64,000 nt of DNA from Vibrio inusitatus (GCA_024346935.1 AP024879.1:992001-1056000), one strand, 5' to 3'. Positions 25,101 through 34,676 are shown, counted from the first letter of the stretch. Notes: generated by a model from the letters alone, not told the origin. Program-made: numbers and translations.

Positions 25101-26324
25101 ATGCTTACGTTTCAATACCAGTATCACGCGCAGCTTAAAGCGTTTGTGGAATCCCTTGATATCAAGAGCCCTGAAAGTGGCGTCACCTTTGTGGTGGTTC
25201 GCAAGGCGGGCACTTTGATCCTCATTGCGGGCTGTGCGTCACACCTGCATATGATCACCTTGCCTATTGAGGAGGAGTGCAGCCTGAAAACCGGCAAATT
25301 CACCATCAATGCCAGCTTGTTTAAAATGTTTTGCCAGCCACTGTTTGAGAACCGTACCCGAGCGGAGTCCATTCATCTGAATGTGGAGTATCAAAACCGC
25401 CGACTTCCCATGCTGACCATGATGGTGAACCAGACAACCTGGCGTGATGCGCAGGCCATACCGGCCAATGACACCCATCTTGAGCTGTTAACGACTGTGC
25501 AAAGCGCAGGGTTTGAGCTTGTCTCAAAGTGCTGGCTTGAAAGCGCCCTCAATCACACCCTCGCTCACCCCGCACTGTCACTCTTTAGGCTCAATCATCG
25601 CAAGGAGCAATTGGAAATCATCAGCAAGCAGACGCTGCATACCTTCGACGTGCCGTATCAGAATAACCCCAGTATTGATCTGCAGCTGGATAGCGCCAGT
25701 GTCGCGGGGTTAAAAACGCTGTGTCGCCACTCTCGCGCCCACGGCATTTATGTGTGCGTCGATAGCGAGGTGGCGTATTTCTCCGATGAGATCACCACTA
25801 TATGTTTTGCGCTTCGCTTTGATGAGGCGGATATCAAGGCCAAGCCCATTCACTACCGCGTGGAGTCGACATTTAGCGTGCATGCGGGCGAACTCATGGG
25901 TGAGCTCACCGCGCACAGCAAAGTCGATACTCTGCATCAGCAAAACCAAACCTCGCTGTATGTGTCGCCAGAGGGCATTTTGATTGGCAGTGCCACCGAT
26001 AAAGAAGCCTGTCATAGGCTGTTTGAAAACAAAGTCCCGTCAAACGATGCGCCGCTGCTCTATAGCCTGAGAGCCACTGAGTTTAAACAGGCGCTATCGC
26101 AGTACAGAAAGCTCTCCACCAGAGAGGTGTTTCTGCAAGTGTTGCTTGGCCCTGATGGCAGTCGTGTATTGGGGCTGTATAAAGACACCGGCGCCGAGCA
26201 CCCTTATTCGACGGTGGCGATTGAGTTAAGTCCGCAAGGGTTAGCGTCCATTGAGGAGACCATTGAGTACCATCAAAGCATGAAACCGGCGCAAGGGGAT
26301 CTGTTTAGCGACTTTAACGATTAA
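25101..26324 (+). CDS. Sliding-clamp-like protein of the recombinase element
   Basis: A 407-aa protein starting 9 nt after the recombinase stop, with no catalytic recombinase motif. By eye it follows the plan of the DNA polymerase III beta subunit: a repeated unit of strands with an LxxAL helix, segments such as KFTINASLFKMFCQPL, SALNHTLAHPALSLFRL, DSASVAGLKTLCR and CFALRFDEADI, and a third unit with YSLRATEFKQALSQY. The C-terminus holds QGDLFSDF, which matches the QxxLF clamp-binding motif. It may be an element-encoded clamp mimic or a partner of the host clamp. This is a hypothesis from visual comparison; no family is confirmed. Confidence 0.4.
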   Translation: MLTFQYQYHAQLKAFVESLDIKSPESGVTFVVVRKAGTLILIAGCASHLHMITLPIEEECSLKTGKFTINASLFKMFCQPLFENRTRAESIHLNVEYQNRRLPMLTMMVNQTTWRDAQAIPANDTHLELLTTVQSAGFELVSKCWLESALNHTLAHPALSLFRLNHRKEQLEIISKQTLHTFDVPYQNNPSIDLQLDSASVAGLKTLCRHSRAHGIYVCVDSEVAYFSDEITTICFALRFDEADIKAKPIHYRVESTFSVHAGELMGELTAHSKVDTLHQQNQTSLYVSPEGILIGSATDKEACHRLFENKVPSNDAPLLYSLRATEFKQALSQYRKLSTREVFLQVLLGPDGSRVLGLYKDTGAEHPYSTVAIELSPQGLASIEETIEYHQSMKPAQGDLFSDFND

Positions 26325-26347
26325 TAATAAAAACAATGGCTTAGTGT

Positions 26348-26366
26348 CGATTTTGGAAATAAAAAT
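26348..26366. repeat. Right 19-bp boundary repeat of the recombinase element
   Basis: Exact copy of the repeat at 20513-20531, located 23 bp after the stop of the third gene. The following 220 bp up to the integrase hold two hairpins, GAAGTGG...CCACTTC (26468-26487) and CCGATGG...CCATCGG (26526-26556). The second of these could act as an integrase-binding or attenuator structure. Confidence 0.8.
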
Positions 26367-26588
26367 GCGGTGTTAGGCTAGAGGTAAAATAAGAAAATAA
26401 GCAGGAGGGCTATGTAAAAGAGAAAGCGAAAAGTAAAAAATGAAAAGAGAAAGAACGCAGTTGGAGAGAAGTGGCGGCCACCACTTCCCTCCGCACCGGC
26501 TGCACAGTCTTTAAACCAAGCTCAGCCGATGGAGAAATTCTAACGAATGCCATCGGTTTAGGGTAGCACTTAATTGATGGAGGCCACT

Positions 26589-27752
26589 ATGGCTCACATT
26601 CGTATCCGTCCTAATGGACGCATTCAGTTTGATATACACCTTTATGGGGTGCGTTTTCGCGAAGGCACCAAGATGATGGCAACGCCGAGTAACCTTGCCA
26701 AAGCCAAAGCGATGCTCAAACGCATGAACGCGGAGATAGACTTAAATTGCTTTGAGTACCGCGACTATTTTCCGCACAGCAAAAAGGTCGCAAAATTCGA
26801 GCTTTTGCAACGCGGTAAGCATCCTGACCGTTTGTACCCTTTCTTTGAAGACTTCGCGCAAGAGTGGTATCAGCGCCAAATCCCTAAGTGGAAGTCCAGC
26901 TATCAAAACACTATGCGAAACATTCTGGAGCGTTACTTGATACCCGAGTTTGGCAATACACTGATGAGTGATTTTACGCTCGCCAAGGTGGACTTTTATC
27001 GTAACCAATTGATGGAAGAAACCAAGCCTGATGGAACAAGACGACTGTCGAACCGCCGCATTAACAGCATTTTGTGGCCAATCATTGCCATGGTGGGGCT
27101 TGCAGCGGATGAATATCAATTTGAATACCCACTTCGTCGCTATCGCGCACTAAAGGAAGAAAAAGCCAATTCAAAACCGCTTACCATTGCCGAGGTGAAA
27201 CGCTTTTTAGCTGCGGTGGAAGAAAAGTGGAGAGATTACTTTATCTTACGCTTTTGGACAGGCATGCGCAGTTGTGAGGTGCATGGGCTTTTATGGAAGT
27301 ATGTGGATTTTGAGCATCGCCTCATTCAGGTGAGACATAACTATGTCAATGGTGAGTTGTGTGATGTAAAAACACCTAAATCCAGACGTGACTTAAAGAT
27401 GTGTGATGCGTTGTATGAAGCACTGAAACGTCAACAAGCACGCTGTGATACTGACAGTGACTATGTGTTTACCAATGACAAAGGACTGCCTTTAGATACT
27501 CATTGGATAAGCAAAGGCGTTTGGTATCCAACGCTGAAAAAAGCAGGGCTTGCCAAGCGCAGAGCCTATGAAACGCGTCACACAGCAGCTGTGCTTCATA
27601 TTGCTGCGCTCGAAAACCCTCTTTATATTTCACAGATGCTTGGGCACAGCGATACGCAACTATTGTTCAACGTGTATGCGCCTTATGTCGCTAATGCTTC
27701 ACGAAATGATGGCAGTGCGTTTAATGAATTGATGAATCAAGAAGGTCTTTAG
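26589..27752 (+). CDS. Phage-type tyrosine integrase
   Basis: ATG 26589 has GGAGG five nt upstream and is preferred over TTG 26574. The 387-aa protein begins with an arm-type DNA-binding domain (MAHIRIRPNGRIQFDIHLYG, DUF3596-like), followed by a core-binding domain (about 85-180) and the catalytic domain. The catalytic domain shows R in WTGMRSCEV, K in VKTPKSRRD, the box II segment YETRHTA, H in MLGHSDTQ and Y in FNVYAPY. It is the last gene of the island, facing the capsule locus. A near-identical 41-codon relic lies at 13363. Confidence 0.9.
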   Translation: MAHIRIRPNGRIQFDIHLYGVRFREGTKMMATPSNLAKAKAMLKRMNAEIDLNCFEYRDYFPHSKKVAKFELLQRGKHPDRLYPFFEDFAQEWYQRQIPKWKSSYQNTMRNILERYLIPEFGNTLMSDFTLAKVDFYRNQLMEETKPDGTRRLSNRRINSILWPIIAMVGLAADEYQFEYPLRRYRALKEEKANSKPLTIAEVKRFLAAVEEKWRDYFILRFWTGMRSCEVHGLLWKYVDFEHRLIQVRHNYVNGELCDVKTPKSRRDLKMCDALYEALKRQQARCDTDSDYVFTNDKGLPLDTHWISKGVWYPTLKKAGLAKRRAYETRHTAAVLHIAALENPLYISQMLGHSDTQLLFNVYAPYVANASRNDGSAFNELMNQEGL

Positions 27753-27789
27753 TCATAATCGACTGGTACGAAACCTTACATCATAAAAT

Positions 27790-27822
27790 ATGGCAACTCG
27801 CCAAAGCGTAGTTGCCATTTTT
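27790..27822. terminator. Bidirectional Rho-independent terminator
   Basis: ATGGCAACT (27790-27798) pairs with AGTTGCCAT (27810-27818), and TTTT follows. On the opposite strand the stem is followed by a run of four T within TATTTTATG. It lies between the convergent integrase and the last capsule gene and could serve both. Confidence 0.8.
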
Positions 27823-27851
27823 AATTCGATACTCAACCGTTCAGAGCAAAG

Positions 27852-28856
27852 CTACTTGTTGTAGAACTTACGATACCAAGTAATAAACTCAGCCACGCCC
27901 TCTTTCACAGAGACTTGAGGCTTATAACCAGTTGCTTCAAACAAATCGACGGTATCCGCATAAGTTTGATACACATCGCCTGGTTGCATTTCGCGGAAAT
28001 TCTTCTTCGCTTCAATGCCTAACTCATCTTCAATGGCTTTCACAAAGTCCATCAGTTTGATCGGTGAACCGTGACCAATGTTGTACACCGAGTAAGGTGC
28101 AGAACTGGTTGCAGGTGATCCTGCTTCTACCGTCCATTCGTTATCACGAGTAGGGACGACATCGGCAATACGCACGATCCCTTCAACAATATCGTCTACG
28201 TGGGTGAAATCGCGCCACATATCGCCATTGTTATTAATATCAATGGTGTCGCCGTCCAAAATCTTCTTGGTGAAAATGAAAGGTGCCATATCAGGGCGCC
28301 CCCATGAGCCATACACAGTAAAGAAACGAAGACCCGTTGTTGGGATGTCATAAAGATGCGAATAACTGTGAGCCATTAACTCATTAGACTTCTTAGTTGC
28401 GGCGTACAGTGATACAGGGTGATCCACTGAATCAAACGTTGCAAAAGGCGTTTTCGCATTCAGGCCGTACACGCTGCTTGATGACGCATACACCAAGTGC
28501 TGAACCTTGTTATGACGACAGCCTTCAAGAATGTTCAAATGCCCTACTAGGTTAGAATCTGCATACGCATGAGGATTTTGAATCGAGTAACGCACACCAG
28601 CTTGGGCCGCAAGGTGAATGACTTGATCAAATTGCTCTGTTTTAAACAGCGTTGCAACTGCATCGCGATCAGCGATATCAAGCTCTACCAAGGTAAAGTT
28701 GGCATGCTGAATTCGCTCTATACGAGCCAGTTTAAGATTCACATCATAGTAATCATTCATGTTATCCACACCGATAACTGAATTACCTTTTGCGGTTAAC
28801 TGCTCAACAACAGCGCTACCAATAAAACCGGCTGCGCCAGTCACTAAATATTTCAT
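27852..28856 (-). CDS. UDP-glucuronate 4-epimerase (GalE/SDR family)
   Basis: A 334-aa extended SDR enzyme. ATG 28856 is preferred to the TTG two codons earlier. It has the Rossmann motif TGAAGFIGS, the active-site residues S and Y/K in ASSSSVYG and YAATKKSNE, and the substrate-site segment GRPDMAPF typical of UDP-glucuronate epimerases (CapI/LpsL type). It would convert UDP-GlcA, made by the Ugd encoded just upstream, into UDP-GalA for the polysaccharide. It is the last gene of the minus-strand cluster, followed by a terminator. Confidence 0.88.
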   Translation of the reverse strand: MKYLVTGAAGFIGSAVVEQLTAKGNSVIGVDNMNDYYDVNLKLARIERIQHANFTLVELDIADRDAVATLFKTEQFDQVIHLAAQAGVRYSIQNPHAYADSNLVGHLNILEGCRHNKVQHLVYASSSSVYGLNAKTPFATFDSVDHPVSLYAATKKSNELMAHSYSHLYDIPTTGLRFFTVYGSWGRPDMAPFIFTKKILDGDTIDINNNGDMWRDFTHVDDIVEGIVRIADVVPTRDNEWTVEAGSPATSSAPYSVYNIGHGSPIKLMDFVKAIEDELGIEAKKNFREMQPGDVYQTYADTVDLFEATGYKPQVSVKEGVAEFITWYRKFYNK

Positions 28857-28865
28857 ACTCAACTC

Positions 28866-30032
28866 TTAATCTGAACCAAATAAATCGCGGGTGTATACCT
28901 TGCTTTCCACATCCGCTAACTCTTCCACCATACGGTTGGACACAATTACATCTGACATAGCTTTAAATTCAGCGAGATCTTTAATTACTGCAGAATGAAA
29001 AAACTCTTTTTCTTCAAGCACTGGCTCATACACGATGACCTCAGTGCCTTTCGCTTTCAATCGCTTCATGATCCCTTGAATAGAAGACGCGCGGAAGTTA
29101 TCCGAACCTGCTTTCATGATCAAACGGTAGATACCGACACGCTCAGGGTTACGCTTGAGAATTGAATCTGCAATAAAGTCTTTACGAGTCGTGTTAGCAT
29201 CAACGATCGCGCCGATGATATTATTTGGCACATCGGCGTAGTTTGCTCGAAGCTGCTTGGTATCTTTTGGTAAACAGTAACCACCATAGCCAAACGATGG
29301 GTTGTTGTAGTGACTACCAATACGAGGGTCCAAACCCACACTTTCAATAATCTGGCGAGAATCTAGGTCATGTGCTTCTGCGTAAGAATCAAGCTCATTG
29401 AAGTACGCTACTCGAAGCGCGAGATAGGTGTTAGAAAACAGTTTTACAGCCTCAGCTTCAGTCGAATCCGTGAAGAGCACTTCAATACTCTCTTTCTCTG
29501 CCCCTTCAACCAATAAGTTCGCGAAGATTTGAGCTCTTTCAGAACGCTCACCAACGATTATGCGTGATGGATGCAAGTTATCGTAGAGTGCACGACCTTC
29601 TCTTAAAAACTCAGGAGAGAAGATAAGATTCTCACAGCCTAGTTTTTCTTTGATACGAGCCGTATATCCCACAGGAACGGTGGATTTAATCACCATCACA
29701 GCGTAAGGATTAATTCCCATTACCTGCTTAATAACAGTTTCTACAGACGAGGTATTAAAGTAGTTCGTTTCTACATCGTAATCTGTGGGTGTTGCAATAA
29801 CAACGAAGTCTGCATTCTTATAAGCCGACTCGACATCTAAAGTAGCAGTAAAGGAAAGCGATTTATTTGCGAGAAAGTCTTCAATCTCCGCATCTACAAT
29901 AGGAGAAATTTTATTGTTGAGTCGTTTTACTTTCTCTTCGACAATATCGACAGCAACCACATTGTGATGTTGTGCGAGTAACATCGCATTTGATAGGCCA
30001 ACATAGCCCGTACCGGCTACCGCAATTTTCAT
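28866..30032 (-). CDS. ugd: UDP-glucose 6-dehydrogenase
   Basis: A 388-aa enzyme of the short E. coli type: NAD-binding GTGYVGLSNAMLLAQHH, VIKSTVPVGYT, FSPEFLREGRALYDN, and the catalytic cysteine in SFGYGGYCLPKDTKQL. It oxidises UDP-glucose to UDP-glucuronic acid in the cytoplasm. It lies 9 nt upstream of the 4-epimerase, so UDP-GlcA and UDP-GalA supply is co-transcribed. Length and motifs are normal. Confidence 0.95.
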   Translation of the reverse strand: MKIAVAGTGYVGLSNAMLLAQHHNVVAVDIVEEKVKRLNNKISPIVDAEIEDFLANKSLSFTATLDVESAYKNADFVVIATPTDYDVETNYFNTSSVETVIKQVMGINPYAVMVIKSTVPVGYTARIKEKLGCENLIFSPEFLREGRALYDNLHPSRIIVGERSERAQIFANLLVEGAEKESIEVLFTDSTEAEAVKLFSNTYLALRVAYFNELDSYAEAHDLDSRQIIESVGLDPRIGSHYNNPSFGYGGYCLPKDTKQLRANYADVPNNIIGAIVDANTTRKDFIADSILKRNPERVGIYRLIMKAGSDNFRASSIQGIMKRLKAKGTEVIVYEPVLEEKEFFHSAVIKDLAEFKAMSDVIVSNRMVEELADVESKVYTRDLFGSD

Positions 30033-30135
30033 GACTGATTTATCTCAATATTAAAAAACATAAGCTAATATCTCAACATATATAGATTTCGCTTTGGGAA
30101 AATGAATCGAACTTACGTTCAGCTAACTTGTATTA

Positions 30136-31161
30136 CTATTTCCTTACAAATCCAATATACCAAGGCATAGCAATTGAAATACCCTCTTGGATTCTATAAG
30201 TTCCCAAGTATCCTAGCTTAGACTTTGCTTTAGAGACATTAGCCTGAGAGTGCCTTACATCACCCGCTCTGAAGTCACGGTATATGAGTTCACCTTGAAC
30301 TGTAATGTTATTCTCAGTCAGGGCTGAGTTAATCGCACCGTAGAGTTCATTTAGCGTAGTTCTATCACCAACAGCTACGTTATAAACCTCATCTTTAGAG
30401 TCATCATTAGCAGTTGCAGCTAAAATATTCATTTCGACGACATTATCGATAAAGCAAAAATCTCGACTGGTCTCTCCGTCACCATTAACGAAAACGTCCT
30501 CACCGTTTATCATAGCTGCCGTCCATTTTGGAATAACTGCAGCATATGCGCCATTAGGATCTTGTCGCGGGCCGAAAACGTTAAAGTAACGTAAACCGAT
30601 AGCTTTAAAGCCATAAGTTTTCGCAAATACACTTGCATAGAGCTCATTCACATACTTAGTCACAGCATAAGGAGAAAGAGGGTTACCTATGTTCTCTTCA
30701 ACCTTAGGTAGTGCAGGGTGATCGCCATAAGTAGAGCTACTAGCCGCGTAAGTGAAACTTTTTACACCTTGTTCTTTAGCCGCAGTCAGCATATTGATAA
30801 AGCCAGTAATATTAGCGGCATTAGTAGTAATTGGGTCAGCGATAGAGCGTGGCACACTGCCAAGTGCCGCTTGGTGAAGAACGTAATCTACGCCAGTCAA
30901 AGCTTTCTCACAATCTTGGTAATTGCGGATATCACCTTCAATAAAAGTGAAGTTTTCCCACTTATCACCCGATACCTTACCTTTAACTTCATCCAAGTTG
31001 TACTGATGCCCTGTCGCGAAATTGTCGAGCCCCACTACTTTCTGATTAAGCTTTAACAACTTTTCTAGCAAGTTTGAGCCTATAAACCCCGCAACTCCAG
31101 TTACCAACCAAGTTTTTGGCTCTTGCGAAAGTTCTTGTTGAATTTGTTCAAATTTAGTCAT
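30136..31161 (-). CDS. wbpP: UDP-N-acetylglucosamine 4-epimerase (WbpP/TviC type)
   Basis: A 341-aa SDR epimerase with an N-terminal extension before the Rossmann motif TGVAGFIGSNLLEKL. This extension, the GSVPRSIADP segment and SSSTYGD-PALPKVE are features of group-3 epimerases acting on N-acetylated sugars (WbpP, TviC). It interconverts UDP-GlcNAc and UDP-GalNAc or their uronic acids. Together with the dehydrogenase upstream it supplies UDP-GalNAcA. A terminator separates it from that dehydrogenase gene. Confidence 0.86.
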   Translation of the reverse strand: MTKFEQIQQELSQEPKTWLVTGVAGFIGSNLLEKLLKLNQKVVGLDNFATGHQYNLDEVKGKVSGDKWENFTFIEGDIRNYQDCEKALTGVDYVLHQAALGSVPRSIADPITTNAANITGFINMLTAAKEQGVKSFTYAASSSTYGDHPALPKVEENIGNPLSPYAVTKYVNELYASVFAKTYGFKAIGLRYFNVFGPRQDPNGAYAAVIPKWTAAMINGEDVFVNGDGETSRDFCFIDNVVEMNILAATANDDSKDEVYNVAVGDRTTLNELYGAINSALTENNITVQGELIYRDFRAGDVRHSQANVSKAKSKLGYLGTYRIQEGISIAMPWYIGFVRK

Positions 31162-31177
31162 AACTGTTCCAAGTAAA

Positions 31178-31203
31178 TAAAAAGGCAGAGTTCAACTCTG
31201 CCC
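31178..31203 (-). terminator. Internal terminator in the polysaccharide cluster
   Basis: On the minus strand GGCAGAG-loop-CTCTGCC (stem 31184-31202) is followed by TTTTTATTT. It lies between the nucleotide-sugar dehydrogenase (end 31224) and the epimerase start (31161). It would cut or attenuate the long operon, so the last three genes may depend on partial readthrough or their own promoter. Confidence 0.75.
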
Positions 31204-31223
31204 ATAGGTACTCATGATAGATG

Positions 31224-32504
31224 TTAAAGACGCATATCAACGCTTTCTTTGTCCAACACGTACTTTAGATCATAAAGTACATGATTCTCTTTACCGTACG
31301 CACGGATCTCTTCGGCGCCCGCATGCTTAAATTCATCATGGGCAACGGCTAGAATGATGCCGTCATAATGATCCGATTTAGCCGTCTTCTCAACCGTTAG
31401 TCCGTATTCGTGTTGGGCTTCTTCATTCGAGCACCACGGATCAACAATATCAACATTGATATTGTACTCTGCCAACTCTTCAACGATATCAACAACGCGA
31501 GTGTTGCGTAGGTCTGGGCAGTTTTCTTTGAAAGTCAGGCCCATAACAAGCACATTAGCACCTTCAATATGGATGCGCTTTTTCAGCATCTTTTTCACAA
31601 GCTCAGAAACTACGTAGCGACCCATACCATCGTTCAAGCGGCGCCCCGCCAGTATCATCTCAGGGTGGTAGCCTACACTTTGAGCCTTGTGGGTCAGGTA
31701 ATAAGGGTCTACGCCAATGCAATGGCCACCTACAAGACCAGGACGGAATGGCAAGAAGTTCCACTTTGTTCCTGCCGCTTCAAGAACCTCTAAGGTATCG
31801 ATGCCAAGTTTGTTAAAAATAATAGAAAGTTCATTGATCAGAGCAATGTTCACATCGCGCTGTGTATTTTCAATAACCTTAGCAGCTTCTGCAACCTTAA
31901 TAGACGACGCCTTGTGCGTCCCAGCAACAATGATCTTCTTGTAAAGTTGGTCTACAAACTCAGCCACTTCATCGTTTGAACCACTCGTTACTTTCAAGAT
32001 GTTGGTCACACGATGCTCTTTATCACCTGGGTTAATTCGTTCAGGTGAGTAACCAGCAAAGAAATCTTTGTTGAAAGTAAGACCAGAAACTTTCTCTACA
32101 AAAGGAATACAGGTTTCTTCAGTCGCTCCCGGATAAACCGTAGATTCATAGATGATCACGTCACCCTTTTTGATAACTGTCCCTAAAGCTTCTGACGCCT
32201 TTACAAGAGGTGTTAGATCAGGTTGTTTATGTTCATCAATAGGAGTAGGAACTGTTACGATATAAACGTTCGCTGACGCTAAATCGCTTAGATTTGCTGT
32301 ATAAGAAAGTTGCGCGGCTTCTTTTAATTCTTCGGAGCTACACTCTAGAGTAGAATCAACTCCATTACAAAGCTCGTTTACTCGCTCCTGATTAATATCA
32401 AAGCCAATAGTGTTACGTTGTTTACCAAATTCCACTGCAAGTGGTAAACCGACATAGCCTAAACCGATGATTGCTATTTTTGCATCACTAATACTAAGGT
32501 TCAT
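31224..32504 (-). CDS. wbpO: UDP-N-acetylhexosamine 6-dehydrogenase (TviB/WbpO type)
   Basis: A 426-aa nucleotide-sugar dehydrogenase with the NAD motif IGLGYVGLPLAVEFGKQ, VYPGATEETCIPFVE, FAGYSPERINPGDKEH and the catalytic cysteine in LVGGHCIGVDPYYLTHKA. The SPERINPGD signature distinguishes the UDP-GlcNAc/GalNAc dehydrogenases from Ugd. It oxidises the C6 of the N-acetylhexosamine to give the uronic acid found in Vi antigen and many O-antigens. Works with the 4-epimerase encoded next. Confidence 0.9.
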   Translation of the reverse strand: MNLSISDAKIAIIGLGYVGLPLAVEFGKQRNTIGFDINQERVNELCNGVDSTLECSSEELKEAAQLSYTANLSDLASANVYIVTVPTPIDEHKQPDLTPLVKASEALGTVIKKGDVIIYESTVYPGATEETCIPFVEKVSGLTFNKDFFAGYSPERINPGDKEHRVTNILKVTSGSNDEVAEFVDQLYKKIIVAGTHKASSIKVAEAAKVIENTQRDVNIALINELSIIFNKLGIDTLEVLEAAGTKWNFLPFRPGLVGGHCIGVDPYYLTHKAQSVGYHPEMILAGRRLNDGMGRYVVSELVKKMLKKRIHIEGANVLVMGLTFKENCPDLRNTRVVDIVEELAEYNINVDIVDPWCSNEEAQHEYGLTVEKTAKSDHYDGIILAVAHDEFKHAGAEEIRAYGKENHVLYDLKYVLDKESVDMRL

Positions 32505-32584
32505 GTTTTTTCTCTTTGAATAAAAGTATGACTAGCGCCATATTAATTAACTTAAAATCTGTAATCTAAATATAGTTGAATGCA

Positions 32585-34546
32585 TCAACTGTTAACCGTA
32601 TCCTTAACCACAATCAGTCCTCGTGCAATCTTCTCATTCCAAACCAAGTCGTTAATATCGTCAGTCGGATTGAATTGAAGTGGCAATTCCAAAAGCAGCT
32701 CACGAATCTTCTGATGTTGGTAATCATGACTCGCTTGATCCAGCTTATCCAAGTAAGCAATAAACTCTTTATAAGGAATATAGACTTCATTGGCTCGCTT
32801 GATTTGGCTGTGCTCAGTATCGAGTTCTTCTTCACCTACAAGAAGTTCTTCGTAAAGCTTCTCGCCAGGGCGAAGGCCTGTAAAGGTAATTTCTACATCA
32901 CCGTATGGCTCTTGCTCGTTTTTAGGAACTAAACCTGACAGACGAATCAGGTTTTCGGCTAGGTCTACAATCTTAACCGGCTCGCCCATATCAAGAACAA
33001 ACACATCTCCACCCTCCGCCATTGCGCCTGCCTGTATTACCAACTGCGACGCTTCCGGAATAGTCATGAAATAACGAGTAATGTCTTTATGAGTAATAGT
33101 GATAGGCCCCCCTTCTGCAATTTGCTTCTTAAACAGGGGAACTACCGAACCAGATGAACCCAGAACGTTACCGAAACGCACCATACTAAAACGAGTGGGC
33201 AAGCTCTCACTTTTACATTTCTGTGCGATAGCTTGAATGGCAAGTTCAGCCAAGCGTTTAGATGCGCCCATTACATTGGTTGGCCTTACCGCTTTATCAG
33301 TAGATATGAGTACGAATGTTTCTACACCAGACTGCAGCGCGGCCTTAGCTGTGTAATAGGTGCCAAACACATTGTTGCGAACACCTTCAACCACGTTGAA
33401 TTCAACCATAGGAACGTGCTTGTATGCAGCTGCATGGTAAATAGTCTGAACACTAAAGGCCCGCATGGTTTTTTCGAGTCGATTAATTCTTTGGACCGAC
33501 CCCAGCAGTGGGACGATACGAACGGTTAAATCGTTCTTTGTAGCGTATTCTTGCAATTCTTTATCGATGCTATATAGAGCAAGTTCTGTTAGCTCAAAAA
33601 GTACTAGTGTTTTGGGATTGTTATTTAAAACTTGGCGGCAAATTTCCGAACCAATAGAACCCCCAGCGCCTGTTACCATCACCACCTTACCTTCAATATC
33701 TTGAGTCAGCATATCTTTGCGCGGTGGAACAGGATCTCGACCAAGTAAATCCTCAACAGGTACTTCTCGTACTGATTGAATCTCTTGATCATCTTTTAGC
33801 ATCTCTTCTATTGTGGGAACAGAAAGTACCTCTATCGTTAAAGGTAAAAGAGTATCAATAATCTTTTTGCGCTGCGCTCGACTGACTCTAGGAAGAGCAA
33901 GCAACACACGTTGAATTCGGTCTTGGTCAATCACAGCTTGTGCCTTATCGAAGCTGTATACAGGAAGCCCCTGAATCACCGAACCTTGCAGTGCTTTCTC
34001 ATCATCAATAAAACCACAAACGCGATTCTCTTCGCTGGTTTTAAGTCCAGAAGCTAATTGACGTCCTGCGGAACCTGCACCATAGATCAACACCCTTCCC
34101 TTATTAATGTTAGAGACGTAATCTACGACAATTGCTCGCATCAACAATCGGCCACCGGCACAGAATAAAGTAAGCAGACCTGCATAAATAAAAGGAATTG
34201 ACCTCGGTACAAAACCGCCAATGAGATAGCCAACTAGGATTAAAGCTAGAGAAGAACCCAAACTACCAACAATGACTTGAGAAATAACCTGCACGGTCAT
34301 ATAACGCAGCATAGCACGATACAGGCCTAAACATGCGAATATAGCAATTGTCAAAAATACTGTGGAGAACACCGTCAGAATAGCGGTATCAAAAACAGTT
34401 TCTGATATTTCTGCAGGAGCCTCACCCAATCTGATCCAGTACGCTAGAGCTAACGCACTTGTTACAGCAAAAGAATCAATAACAATACTAATAATTTGCT
34501 TTGAAAACCGAGGAAGTTGAAATAAACCCGTTAGAAAATTCTTCAT
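32585..34546 (-). CDS. wbpM: Membrane-bound UDP-GlcNAc 4,6-dehydratase (WbpM/PglF type)
   Basis: A 653-aa protein with about four N-terminal membrane helices (residues 15-125), a CoA-binding-like Rossmann region (YGAGSAGRQLASGL), and an SDR domain with VTGAGGSIGSEICRQ and the catalytic segment STDKAVRPTNVMGASKR. WbpM/PglF/CapD enzymes remove water from UDP-GlcNAc to form the 4-keto-6-deoxy sugar, the first step to QuiNAc4NAc (bacillosamine) or FucNAc. The aminotransferase, acetyltransferase and initiating transferase encoded just upstream complete a bacillosamine-like route. Confidence 0.9.
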   Translation of the reverse strand: MKNFLTGLFQLPRFSKQIISIVIDSFAVTSALALAYWIRLGEAPAEISETVFDTAILTVFSTVFLTIAIFACLGLYRAMLRYMTVQVISQVIVGSLGSSLALILVGYLIGGFVPRSIPFIYAGLLTLFCAGGRLLMRAIVVDYVSNINKGRVLIYGAGSAGRQLASGLKTSEENRVCGFIDDEKALQGSVIQGLPVYSFDKAQAVIDQDRIQRVLLALPRVSRAQRKKIIDTLLPLTIEVLSVPTIEEMLKDDQEIQSVREVPVEDLLGRDPVPPRKDMLTQDIEGKVVMVTGAGGSIGSEICRQVLNNNPKTLVLFELTELALYSIDKELQEYATKNDLTVRIVPLLGSVQRINRLEKTMRAFSVQTIYHAAAYKHVPMVEFNVVEGVRNNVFGTYYTAKAALQSGVETFVLISTDKAVRPTNVMGASKRLAELAIQAIAQKCKSESLPTRFSMVRFGNVLGSSGSVVPLFKKQIAEGGPITITHKDITRYFMTIPEASQLVIQAGAMAEGGDVFVLDMGEPVKIVDLAENLIRLSGLVPKNEQEPYGDVEITFTGLRPGEKLYEELLVGEEELDTEHSQIKRANEVYIPYKEFIAYLDKLDQASHDYQHQKIRELLLELPLQFNPTDDINDLVWNEKIARGLIVVKDTVNS

Positions 34547-34676
34547 AAATTTAAGCCAAATAAGTTCTGTGTTATCTTAATACAAATAGAGCTCCCTAGG
34601 ACTGGCTACCCATTCAACTAGAGGATATTTATTATTTTGAAGTAGCCACACCGTTGTGATGTGGCCTAACCGATCT

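Larger units (their letters stand above)
20513..26366 (+). mobile_element. Three-gene tyrosine-recombinase element bounded by 19-bp direct repeats
   Basis: The perfect direct repeat CGATTTTGGAAATAAAAAT occurs at 20513-20531 and 26348-26366 and encloses three tightly spaced co-oriented genes (525, 967 and 407 aa). The genes are visibly GC-richer than the flanks. Degenerate copies of the left end occur at 18869 and 11343. Direct repeats at both ends of a recombinase operon fit attL/attR-like sites of an integrative element. It carries no obvious cargo between the ends. Element identity is inferred; I know no exact match. Confidence 0.6.
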
